Shown here: positions 17,061 through 25,308 of the stretch, one piece after another
Layout of the letters: every line of letters starts with the position of its first letter
Numbering within the stretch: position 1 is the stretch's first letter
The notes under the pieces: generated by a model
What the model was told of the DNA's origin: nothing
The model's input: the letters and a program-made list of their open reading frames with translations, nothing else
The model's database searches: none
Made by a program: the position numbers and the translations under genes
NCBI GenBank assembly: GCA_022821645.1
Contig: JAJEDE010000013.1
Span: 62,001-126,000 of the forward strand
Source: Chloroflexota bacterium
GTDB taxonomy: Bacteria; Chloroflexota; UBA11872
DNA length: 64,000 nt
Direction: 5' to 3'

Positions 17061-17981
17061 GCCTTGTGAGCGCTCCTTAGGATTCGCGAGGAACTGTTAG
17101 GGAAGATAAGCGGCATCATGGGGCCGGTCAAGATGCCCGACCGGGCCAACGAATCGTCAAGCCTACCGATTGGCGAGACGCTTCCGGCAAGGAGAACCAC
17201 ATGCTATACAGGGAAATACCTCACCGGAGAGTTCGCAGTACAGGACACGACAGCCCGCCAGCGAGCTTCACTGACGCCCTGCGCGTCTGATGGAACATGA
17301 GCTAATGACATGCGCAAAGAAAAGCCCGTATACGAGATCGTGGAACGGCAATCGATAAGGGTTGGAGTTTCCAAGATTAGGATGAGGGCGCACGGAGCAT
17401 TAGCGAGGGTTATTTCAACAGAAGCGGACACTGTATAATTCCGGAGTGATGTTCGGGTTACGATGGACCATTTATTCACAGATCGTGGCGTGTTGTTAGC
17501 GAAACTGGTCGAGGGTCTGTAGCCAGAGCGGGATCTGGATTTGGGATGCGGTTCGGGCGGAAACGCCGTATGTTGGCCGAGTATATCTCCCGGTCAAGGC
17601 GAAGATCGCCGGTTTGAATTCGGTCGGGACCGTCGGCTCCCGCTTTTACTTCAATCACAATCACATTTGGAAGGGCCGACTTCTCCCTTGACGGGAACGT
17701 CCGGCCCCGATCACTCGGATGAACAGGCGCGGACAAGGATGCCTACGCCCATTCCGTCACCGGAATCTACAGGGCGACCTCCCACCGGTAGGTTCGCCGT
17801 ACAGTCTCCCCTGGCCTACTGGAATACCCGCCGGGCAGTCAGGCGGTGGCTGGAACCCAGGCAGTTGCGACGCTGAACGGACCCGGAAGATGCGTTGCCC
17901 TCAAATGCCTGGCCGACACGCACGGTCGGGCGCGCACGAGACAGCGACTCCGAGGACGAGGCGTTCAGCCCGTGGAGTCGG
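17061..17981. other. Gene-poor region, 920 bp
   Basis: No convincing protein gene. GC content dips around 17300-17480. A 42-codon open frame from ATG 17310 to TAA 17438 on the plus strand (starts MRKEKPVYEIVERQ) has protein-like composition but only a weak ribosome binding site and no known relatives. A tRNA-like relic lies at 17575-17630 and is listed separately. The remainder (17640-17980) shows nothing recognisable. Confidence 0.5.
17575..17630 (+). pseudogene. Degenerate tRNA-Glu-like sequence
   Basis: From GGCC at 17575 the sequence aligns without gaps to the D-loop/anticodon/T-arm part of the tRNA-Glu at 4416-4492. The anticodon arm reads TCTCC-CGGTCAA-GGCGA, followed by the identical variable loop AGATC and a T loop TTTGAAT. 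The universal T before the anticodon is G, the anticodon stem has a mismatch, and no matching acceptor stem can be drawn, so it cannot be functional. It may mark an old integration or duplication event. Confidence 0.35.
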
Positions 17982-18476
17982 CTACGGCTGGGCCGAGTCG
18001 AAGTTGACGCAGGCTTCGCAGACGGACTGCGGGATCAGGCCCCAGCGAATCAGGTAGTTGAAGACGAAGCAGCCGGCGCAGAAGCCCAGGAACGACTCGA
18101 GGGCGGCGAAGACAGTGAGTATGGCGAGAAGGGCGCCCGCAGCTACCGATAGGCCGGCGACGAAGTGCAGGACGAGTGCCGTAAGCGAGCAGGCAAGGCC
18201 GACCGTTTGCGCAAAGCGCTTGGGCGGCCCCGGGACGAGCTTTGGTTGAGCAATTCGAGGCGCGATGAGCCTGGTGGACAACTGGCCCATCGGGCTTAGC
18301 GTAGGTCCGGTGGCTACGCGGGCCAGGAATCCGTAGGCGAGGAGGAAGACCAGCCACCACTGGCCGGTCAGCAAAATCGCAAGGGACAGAATGACCACCA
18401 TTCCGGCCACGACTCGGGCAGCCACTTCATTGACCGGATTGGGGAAGCTGAAGACCTGGCGAAGTTGGGCAGACAT
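17982..18476 (-). CDS. DUF4395 membrane protein
   Basis: A 164-residue protein with four hydrophobic helices. It shows the DUF4395 pattern: N-terminal FPNPVNEVAARVVAG, a cytosolic loop with basic residues and PRIAQPKLVPGPPKRFAQ, and the C-terminal cysteine motif ESFLGFCAGCFVFNYL. A further CEAC motif lies near the C-terminus. The paired cysteines suggest a redox or metal role, and DUF4395 proteins are often found near thioredoxin or sulfurtransferase genes, but no partner is adjacent here. Function unknown. Confidence 0.85.
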   Translation of the reverse strand: MSAQLRQVFSFPNPVNEVAARVVAGMVVILSLAILLTGQWWLVFLLAYGFLARVATGPTLSPMGQLSTRLIAPRIAQPKLVPGPPKRFAQTVGLACSLTALVLHFVAGLSVAAGALLAILTVFAALESFLGFCAGCFVFNYLIRWGLIPQSVCEACVNFDSAQP

Positions 18477-18493
18477 CGATCAACGCTCGCTGT

Positions 18494-20875
18494 CTAGGGT
18501 TTGCTGACGCGCACCCAGATGGGAGAGGCGTAGGCCACGGCGGGGGTGGATTGGGGAAGTGCGGGTTGTGCGGCGAGGCGGACGTAATAGTAGTTGCGGC
18601 TGCGCGGGTTGCCGCGGTCGGTCCAGGTCCAGTCCAGGGTGGGGGTGTCAATCGACTCGCGGTGGGCCAGGCCGCCGTTGCGGTAGACCTCGACCTCGCG
18701 AAGCGGCTGGGCGGACTCGGCGACGACTCGCAGCTGCGGGTCGCCCGAGACCTCGCCTTCCCCGCCCATGGGAATGCCCGAAACCTCGGTGTGCAGCAGG
18801 ATCTTGGCGGAGGCGGCGATGGTTCGGCGATTCCAGATGGCGTCGAAGATGGCCTCGCGGGTTGGCTCGGTGGCCCAGACGCCGGTCATGCAGTAGGCGA
18901 AGTGCCAGTGGCGGGCGTGGTCGCTGGCGCCCAGAAAACCGATCTTTGCGCCTTCGCGTAGGAAGGTTTCGATCCATTCGCGCTGGTCACCGCGCGTCTG
19001 GATGATTTCCATTGAGGGTTCCCAGGCGGCGCGGTAGCCCTCGAAGACGTCGGGCTGCCGGTGGCCCTGGAAGTGCCGGGCGGCCAGCACCTCGCCGGCG
19101 GGCATGCGGGCGTCCCAGCGCTCCATCAGGTCTTCGAGGCTGGGCGACATCAGCGTCAGCGCCCGCAGTTCCTCGCCCAGCTGCTGGTCGCGGTAGAAGA
19201 TGTTGGTGTGGCCGGGGTTGTTGCCCCATTCGAAGCCGAAGAGGGGCTCGAAGCGTCCGTCGCTGGTGAAGGCCGCCACGGTTTCCTCGACTCGCCGCCA
19301 CTCGTTGTAGCTCAGGTATTCCAGGTGCTCGGTCAGCGCCCACCAGTCCATGCGGTTGTGGTCGACGGCCCAGCGGAAGTGCTGCAGCGGCGTCCCGTCG
19401 TTGGGCGACATGCACTTGGAAAGGTGCGAGTGCCGGTGCATATCGCCCCAGAGCAGCTGGTAGGTCTGGTCGCCGACGGTAATGGTGCGGCCGTCGCGGC
19501 GGGCCTGCGGGGTGTCCCTGCGATCACCCTCGTAGGGGGTGAACTCCACCCGCAGCGGGGGCTCCTCGGTTGGAGGCGGTGGGTCGATCGTCAGGATCTC
19601 GATGCGCTCGCGCGCCACGGGGGCGCTGCCGGCGCGCAGTTTCGGCAGGCCGGCCGACGCGCGCTCGACCGTCTGCATGGGGATGTAGCCGGTGGCGTTG
19701 TGCGCCAGCACGCGCCGCTCATCCGGCAGCGCCGCCACACCGTATCGGGTGTCCGGCATGCCCTGGAACTGGCTGACGGTCTCGGGCTCGGACCAGGACG
19801 AGCCGGCGTAAACGATGCGGTCGAGTTGCCAGCCGAAGTCTTTCTGGTGCCGGCTGCGAAAACGTCGGAAGTACAGCTCGATGCCGTCGCGCCCCGCGAC
19901 CAGGCGCGGCGAGACGGGGACGATGTACTCCGCGCAGATGCTCTGCATGAAGCTCTCGATCGGGATCGGCGCCTGACCGGCGCCCCAGGGGCTTTGGGCC
20001 AGGGAGACCTCGCCGCGGGCGTCAATCGCGGCCAGGACCAGATGCCGGGTCTTGTTGAAACGGTGATCCTCACCCCAGGCCGGCGATTGCTCCCAGGTCA
20101 CCCAGGCCGTGTCGTCCGCATCCACCGCGATGTCGGCGTCCATGGCAAGCAGCGGCAGGTCGCTGACCTGAATCGCCGGGCCAAGCGTTCCGTCGGGAGC
20201 GATGCGCCGGGTGAAGACGTGGAAGTGGTGGCCGGTCCAGGCGTCCCAGGCCAGCCACAGGCCCTGACCGGCCGACGCGCGCAAGACTGGCTGCCAGGCC
20301 GATTGACCGGCAACAGAAGCAACTTCGGGCGGCGTCCACCCGTCCGATTCCCGGCGGCTCACGACCACCACGCACACATCGCCGTCGAAGGCCTGCCACG
20401 CGACCCAGGGCTGCCCCCCGCTGTCAATCGCCGCAGCCGGTCGGGTCAGCGAGGCCGGCGTAGCGGCCACGGTTTCGACATCGGCGCCCGTCCAGGCCCG
20501 CACCAAGAAGCGGTTGGCGAGGCGCTCGCCCCAGGTCACGAGGCGCTGCTCGCCAAACGCGGCCACGGCGGGGTCCTGGATCGCGGTACGGCTTTCGGAC
20601 AGCTCGACTGATTCCAGTTCGTCGGCGTCCAGCTGTCCCGCGTAGACCCGGAAGCGCCCCTGGCCCAGGCGAGCCATGAAGTCGCGCTCGTCATGACCCG
20701 GTGCGAACTGCCAGTGCCCGCCCGGGTGGGCCGTACGCAGTCCGAATAGCGCCTCTTCAGCCCAGTCGCTGCCAGCCCAGGCGCCAAAGACGCCGCCGTC
20801 AGCGTCCGGCGCCAGGTCGCAGGCGTAGGCCCCTTGCATCACCGTGGGGGTGTCAGGCCGGGCAATCAGCGACAT
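18494..20875 (-). CDS. DUF3604 protein (first of two paralogs)
   Basis: A 793-residue protein. The first ~430 residues contain repeated beta-propeller-like blades (PWVAWQAFDGDV, GLWLAWDAWTGHHFHVF, TAWVTWEQSP). The C-terminal half is the DUF3604 catalytic-looking domain, with WGDMHRHSHLSKC, WWALTEHLEYLS, FGFEWGNNPGHTNIFY and GASDHARHW; these His/Asp/Glu clusters resemble a PHP-type metal-dependent hydrolase site. No signal peptide is seen. The substrate is unknown. It is about three quarters identical by eye to the 25.3-27.7 kb gene, so one arose by duplication. Confidence 0.88.
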   Translation of the reverse strand: MSLIARPDTPTVMQGAYACDLAPDADGGVFGAWAGSDWAEEALFGLRTAHPGGHWQFAPGHDERDFMARLGQGRFRVYAGQLDADELESVELSESRTAIQDPAVAAFGEQRLVTWGERLANRFLVRAWTGADVETVAATPASLTRPAAAIDSGGQPWVAWQAFDGDVCVVVVSRRESDGWTPPEVASVAGQSAWQPVLRASAGQGLWLAWDAWTGHHFHVFTRRIAPDGTLGPAIQVSDLPLLAMDADIAVDADDTAWVTWEQSPAWGEDHRFNKTRHLVLAAIDARGEVSLAQSPWGAGQAPIPIESFMQSICAEYIVPVSPRLVAGRDGIELYFRRFRSRHQKDFGWQLDRIVYAGSSWSEPETVSQFQGMPDTRYGVAALPDERRVLAHNATGYIPMQTVERASAGLPKLRAGSAPVARERIEILTIDPPPPTEEPPLRVEFTPYEGDRRDTPQARRDGRTITVGDQTYQLLWGDMHRHSHLSKCMSPNDGTPLQHFRWAVDHNRMDWWALTEHLEYLSYNEWRRVEETVAAFTSDGRFEPLFGFEWGNNPGHTNIFYRDQQLGEELRALTLMSPSLEDLMERWDARMPAGEVLAARHFQGHRQPDVFEGYRAAWEPSMEIIQTRGDQREWIETFLREGAKIGFLGASDHARHWHFAYCMTGVWATEPTREAIFDAIWNRRTIAASAKILLHTEVSGIPMGGEGEVSGDPQLRVVAESAQPLREVEVYRNGGLAHRESIDTPTLDWTWTDRGNPRSRNYYYVRLAAQPALPQSTPAVAYASPIWVRVSKP

Positions 20876-21329
20876 GGCATCTTCGCCTGGGCCTCATCCT
20901 TCTGTAACGACCTAAGAAGCGACGTGAAGCACTCCAGGCATTCTCTCCGATTCTTCAACATTCCGCGCATGCGACATGCCATGCGAGAACTGGAGTTTGT
21001 CTCCGAGACCTTATCTATGCCCTTAGTTCGCAGGACGACTTGGAACATGAAGCCGTGGCATCACGCTCTTGTGTCCACACGCGTTGCCACCGGGCAACCG
21101 CGACACTAGCCTGATACGTGTCCGCGAGCCTGGACAATGGTGTCAAGCTGCGAGGTGGCAGCAATAGCGCTTCACCGTTCGGAGGGCGCCGGTCGCTCGG
21201 GAGGGGTGCGCGGGAAGGGGCCCTGGCTCAACCGGCATCCCCGGTACCACCGAGTCGCCGTGCGGGCAGGCTCCCTCTCTCGTCGGATTTCCGCCGCCTC
21301 GCCGGACACGCGGTGAAGGAGACGATGAC
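20876..21329. other. Intergenic region before the LprG-like gene, 454 bp
   Basis: No gene seen. A possible plus-strand promoter is TTGCCA (21084-21089), 17 bp, TAGCCT (21107-21112), but it would leave a ~220-nt leader before the lipoprotein start. The rest has no recognisable element. Confidence 0.3.
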
Positions 21330-22256
21330 GTGAAGTCTGCTGTGACTCCGATTCGCGGTCATTCAATCGCCGTGTTGCTGATCACTTTCCTGTTCCTGGC
21401 CGCGGCCTGCGGGGATGACTCCGAATCCACGCCCGCGCCGGCAACGGCGCCCGCGACGGCTGCCGCCGAAACTCCGGAGCCTGCTCCCACGCCTACGGCT
21501 ACTCCGACGCCTCAACCCACGCCCACGCCCGAGCCGACGCCCACGGCAACGCCGGAGCCCACACCCACACCCACGCCTACGCCTGAACCGACCCCGGTCG
21601 TCACTGCCGACCCGGCGGCCGCAGCCGCCGCGGAGGCGGAGCAATTGCTGGCCGCGGTTGCGCAGAACCTATCCACCATGTCGACGGCGAAGTTCAGCAT
21701 GGTCGACGAGACGGAATCGGGAGCCCCTTTCTTTGGAGCGACGCTGAAGCGGATGGAGGCCGTGGTTAAGGCCCCCGACAGCCTGCGGATGAAGGTTGAC
21801 GTGGTGGCTCCGGGGTTTGGATTTGTAAAGGTCGAGATAGCCCAGGTGGGAGACCAGGCCTTCATCAAACTCACCGAAGAAGCCCCGTGGCTCCAGTTGC
21901 CCCAGGACCAGGTGCCCTTTGATTTCGCAGGCATGGCCCAGTTGTTTGGCAGCCTGCCCGGCGAGGTGGAGGACCTGACCGTGACGGGCCAGGAGACCGT
22001 ACAGGGCGCCCCGGCCACTGTGCTGGAAGGCGTGGTTCAGTCCGAGGGGTTGTCCGACCTCATTACGACCGCGGAGCCCGGTCATCCGGTGAACCTGACC
22101 CTGTGGATTGACCCGGAACAGGCGGTCTTGCGGCAGGTACGGCTCGAGGGCCAGATCCTTACCCTGGACGACCCAGGGACGTCCCGTCTCATCACCATCG
22201 AGGACATCAAAGTCCCCGTTGACATTGAGCTTCCCGACCTGACCGCAGGGCGGTAG
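21330..22256 (+). CDS. LppX/LprAFG-like lipoprotein
   Basis: A 308-residue secreted lipoprotein. The signal peptide ends in FLFLAAACGDD with lipid-anchored Cys27. It is followed by a Pro/Thr/Glu low-complexity linker (about residues 35-92) and a globular domain that starts AAAEAEQLLAAVAQNLSTMSTAKFSM, the usual start of LppX_LprAFG domains. That fold carries a hydrophobic cavity and in mycobacteria (LprG) moves triacylated glycolipids and triacylglycerides. The next gene, 5 bp away, is an MFS transporter, the same pairing as mycobacterial LprG with P55. A role in lipid or envelope export is inferred from this. Confidence 0.8.
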   Translation: MKSAVTPIRGHSIAVLLITFLFLAAACGDDSESTPAPATAPATAAAETPEPAPTPTATPTPQPTPTPEPTPTATPEPTPTPTPTPEPTPVVTADPAAAAAAEAEQLLAAVAQNLSTMSTAKFSMVDETESGAPFFGATLKRMEAVVKAPDSLRMKVDVVAPGFGFVKVEIAQVGDQAFIKLTEEAPWLQLPQDQVPFDFAGMAQLFGSLPGEVEDLTVTGQETVQGAPATVLEGVVQSEGLSDLITTAEPGHPVNLTLWIDPEQAVLRQVRLEGQILTLDDPGTSRLITIEDIKVPVDIELPDLTAGR

Positions 22257-22261
22257 GCGGG

Positions 22262-23725
22262 GTGCGGTCGTCGCTCATCCGGCTGGGCTCGTCCCAGCCG
22301 GTTGTCCTGGCCGTCCTGTGTTTGGCGGTGTTCTCAACTGCCCTGGACCAGACGGTTGTGGTCACGGCCTTGCCGCGCGTCATGGTGGACCTGGAGATTC
22401 CGCTGTCAGACCTGGATATGGCGCAGTGGATCATGACGGGGTACCTGATCAGCTACACGGTGGCCATGCCACTGGCCGGGCGACTGTCCGACGTCTACGG
22501 CCGCGTCAGGTTGTTCCAGGCGGCGCTGCTGGTATTCGCCATCGGGTCGGCGTTCGTGGCGCTTGCGCCGAACTTCAACTGGATCGTTCCCGCCAGGGTG
22601 ATCCAGGCCATGGGAGGCGGCGCGACGGTCCCCATTGGCCTGGCTATGGCCGTGGCAGCCGTCTCGATGGAAAAACGCGGCATGGCGATAGGACTGGTGG
22701 CCGCGTCGGCCGAAGCAGGTTCCGTGGTGGGCCCGCTGTATGGCGGCGCCATCATCGAGTGGATTGGCTGGCGCTGGATATTCTGGCTGGACGTGCCGCA
22801 GAGCCTGGTGCTGATCGCGCTGCTGGCCATCTTGCCGAATCGAGCCAATCCGGCGGCGAAGATGGACTACCTCGGAGCGTTTGCGCTTGTGGTGGCGCTC
22901 ACGATGCTCACGTTTGCGCTCGCGCAGCGCGGCATCTTCACCGGGGAATCTCTCACTCCATACCTGACGCTGGCCGTTGCCGTCGTCCTCGTCGGCGTCC
23001 TGTTCGTCGTGGAGCGACGGGCGACTCAACCTCTCCTGGCGCCGTTCCTGTATGCCTCCAGGGCATTCGTCTCGTCCAACGTCACCCAGTTTCTGGTGGG
23101 AATCGCGTTGATCATGACCCTGGTGTGCGTGCCGCTCATGTCCGGGATCGTCCTGCAGAAGGAGACGTGGGAGAGCGCCCTCAATCTTGTACGTGTCACG
23201 GCGGCCATTCCCGTTGGGGCGTTGGCAGGTGGCTACATTCTTCGCTGGGTGGGCGTGCGAGCGGTGTGTATCGCCGGCCTGGCGCTAACCGGAACCGGCT
23301 TGCTATTCATGAGCGGCTGGGACTCGGACATTGGGGAACTCAGGCTCACCTTGCCGCTGGTGGCGGCGGGACTGGGATTCGGCCTGGTTATCCCTCCAAT
23401 CGGCGTGAGCGCTCTGAGTGCAGCGCCCGGCGACTATTGGGGCGTCGCAGCCTCATTAGTCACGGCTTCGCGAATGGTCGGCATGGCGCTGGGACTGGCG
23501 GCTTTGTCCGCCTGGGGTATCGAGCGCTTTTACAGCCTGACCGCCGAGGTGACGATTGGAGCAAACTTTGCGGAAACCGCGGCCCAACTGGCAGGAGCCG
23601 GCGTCACCGTGTTCCAGAACCTCTTTATGATCTCGGGGATCCTCTCGCTGGTTGCCATCGTGCCGGCCCTCTTGATGAAACCGGAAGAAGCTAGTGAACC
23701 GGTCGAGTCTGGTCTGACGTCGTGA
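22262..23725 (+). CDS. MFS transporter, 14-helix DHA2/EmrB-QacA type
   Basis: A 487-residue transporter with about 14 transmembrane helices. It has the DHA2 motif LDQTVVVTALPRVMVDL in helix 1 (equivalent of motif D1), motif A GRLSDVYGRVR after helix 2 and motif C-like GPLYGGAIIEWIGWRWIF after helix 5. The start is GTG, 5 bp after the LprG-like lipoprotein gene, so the two are co-transcribed. In mycobacteria the equivalent pump (P55/Rv1410) works with LprG to export triacylglycerides and affects drug tolerance. Whether the cargo here is lipid is inference from the pairing. Confidence 0.88.
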   Translation: MRSSLIRLGSSQPVVLAVLCLAVFSTALDQTVVVTALPRVMVDLEIPLSDLDMAQWIMTGYLISYTVAMPLAGRLSDVYGRVRLFQAALLVFAIGSAFVALAPNFNWIVPARVIQAMGGGATVPIGLAMAVAAVSMEKRGMAIGLVAASAEAGSVVGPLYGGAIIEWIGWRWIFWLDVPQSLVLIALLAILPNRANPAAKMDYLGAFALVVALTMLTFALAQRGIFTGESLTPYLTLAVAVVLVGVLFVVERRATQPLLAPFLYASRAFVSSNVTQFLVGIALIMTLVCVPLMSGIVLQKETWESALNLVRVTAAIPVGALAGGYILRWVGVRAVCIAGLALTGTGLLFMSGWDSDIGELRLTLPLVAAGLGFGLVIPPIGVSALSAAPGDYWGVAASLVTASRMVGMALGLAALSAWGIERFYSLTAEVTIGANFAETAAQLAGAGVTVFQNLFMISGILSLVAIVPALLMKPEEASEPVESGLTS

Positions 23726-23810
23726 TGCTTGTCGCCGGACATAGCCGGGTCGGGGTGTGTGTAAGCCCCGCGATCGGACCTTGCGGCTTCCGCGTAGTCC
23801 GCGAACGCGC

Positions 23811-24785
23811 ATGCCCTTGAGCGCACTGGAACAGCGCCCCCTGGGACGGACCGGCGATCAGGTGGCCACCCTCAGCCTGGGGGGCTGCGGGCTGCCGCGC
23901 GTGTCGTTCGCCGAGGGCCTGGCGACGGTGCAGCGGGCGCTGGAACTCGGGGTCAATTGCTTCGACACTGCGCCGTCGTATAGCAGCGGGGTGTCGCAGG
24001 CGATTCTCGGCGTCGCCCTGGAGGGGCGGCCGGAGCCGCACCTGGTTTCGACCAAGGTGGGCAACCTGGCGCAGCGCAGCCGCTTTCGCTCGCCTGACGC
24101 CCTGCACACGCAGCTTGAAGAAAACCTGCGGCTTCTACGGCGCGACTGCGCGGACATTGTGCTGATTCACGAGGCCGACCATCACTACTGGTGGAGCGAC
24201 GAGCCGAGCGAGGACCTGTTCGTGGACCTGGAATCCGAGCCCGACGTGGTGAACGCGCCGGTGATGCAGGTGCTACAGGAAGCGCGGGCTGCGGGCCGCT
24301 GCCGTTACGTCGGCATCAGCGGCAACAGTCCGGATCACCTGGCGCACGTCTTGCGCGCGGCGGCCGTCGCCGAGGTGGATGTTTGCCTGAGCGCCCTGGC
24401 CTATGGCCTGATCGACCGCCACATCCGTGGGCAGCTGCTTCCGGTTGCCAACGAGCGCGGTACGGCAATTGCGCTGGGCGGCGTCTTCCGCCGTGGCCGC
24501 CTCGCGGCGATCCGCCCGGAGAGTCTTCAGACAGCGCCAATCTGGGCGGGCGAGATGACGCCTGAAGAACAAGTACGGGTTCCGCGTCTCGTCGAGTTGC
24601 AACAGGAGAGCCAACTGTCGCTGGTCACGCTGACCCTGCGCTACCTGGTGGCCGACCGGAGCATCACCACCATCCTGGTCGGAGCGGCCACCCCGGCCGA
24701 AATCGAGGAAAGCGTGGCGGCCGTCCAGGCGGGACCGCTGCCGCCCGACCTGCACGAGGCCGTGGAGGCCCTGGGCCTGCCCTGA
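23811..24785 (+). CDS. Aldo/keto reductase
   Basis: A 324-residue TIM-barrel oxidoreductase. The catalytic tetrad of the family is visible: Asp and Tyr in CFDTAPSYSSG, Lys in VSTKVG and His in IVLIHEADHH. The C-terminal ITTILVGAATPAEIEESV is the NADP-binding end. It probably reduces or oxidises a sugar or aldehyde; some relatives act as galactose dehydrogenases. ATG 23811 was chosen because the family N-terminus (RPLGRTG) follows shortly; an upstream GTG extension lacks homologous character. Confidence 0.88.
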   Translation: MPLSALEQRPLGRTGDQVATLSLGGCGLPRVSFAEGLATVQRALELGVNCFDTAPSYSSGVSQAILGVALEGRPEPHLVSTKVGNLAQRSRFRSPDALHTQLEENLRLLRRDCADIVLIHEADHHYWWSDEPSEDLFVDLESEPDVVNAPVMQVLQEARAAGRCRYVGISGNSPDHLAHVLRAAAVAEVDVCLSALAYGLIDRHIRGQLLPVANERGTAIALGGVFRRGRLAAIRPESLQTAPIWAGEMTPEEQVRVPRLVELQQESQLSLVTLTLRYLVADRSITTILVGAATPAEIEESVAAVQAGPLPPDLHEAVEALGLP

Positions 24786-24808
24786 CGGCGCGCAGCCGCT
24801 GGTTCGAC

Positions 24809-25195
24809 CTAGCGCGTTTCGTCGTGGGTTTCGAATTCGGCGGGCATGGTGATCTCGAGGACCTGCCAGTCGTCGGAGTACTCCAGGACCTCGTGCTTGA
24901 TCCCGGGCGGCTGGTACCAGGCATCGCCCGCCTCCACCCGGATCTCGCCGATGTCTTCGAAATAGAGCCGCGCCCAGCCGTTGATCAGGTAGACCATCTG
25001 GAAATCAAGATCGTGCGAGTGATAGCCCAGCGGGCCATCGCAGGATTGTTCGGCGCGAATGATGTGGGCCAGCACCTTGCCCTCGGTCGCGTCCTTGATT
25101 CCCAGGTCGCGGTAGGCGAAGTAGGGCCGCAGGTCCTTGCCCCAGCGGGCGTCCCTGGCGTGCGCCGCGAATGACCCGGTCGTCTTCTCGGTCAT
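24809..25195 (-). CDS. Cupin-domain protein
   Basis: A 128-residue single-domain cupin. Motif 1 reads GYHSHDLDFQMVYLINGWARLYF, with His-x-His as metal ligands, and motif 2 reads VEAGDAWYQPPGIKHEVLEY with the second His. A metal-dependent isomerase, dioxygenase or ligand-binding role is possible; the substrate cannot be told from sequence. It converges with the aldo/keto reductase and lies just downstream of the second DUF3604 gene on the same strand. Confidence 0.85.
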   Translation of the reverse strand: MTEKTTGSFAAHARDARWGKDLRPYFAYRDLGIKDATEGKVLAHIIRAEQSCDGPLGYHSHDLDFQMVYLINGWARLYFEDIGEIRVEAGDAWYQPPGIKHEVLEYSDDWQVLEITMPAEFETHDETR

Positions 25196-25308
25196 GCTGC
25201 TACTCCTTGCTTACGTCGGCAGCGATTCGGGCAGCTATTGATCACGGACGCGGACCAGCTTGAGAGCGTGCCAACCGGGCGGCAAGCGGGTGTCATGCCC
25301 GGCGCCAT

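Noticed and set aside
17476..17736. 86-aa minus-strand frame with RIQTGDLRLDRE
   Set aside because: This is the antisense of the degenerate tRNA-Glu-like sequence, not a protein gene.
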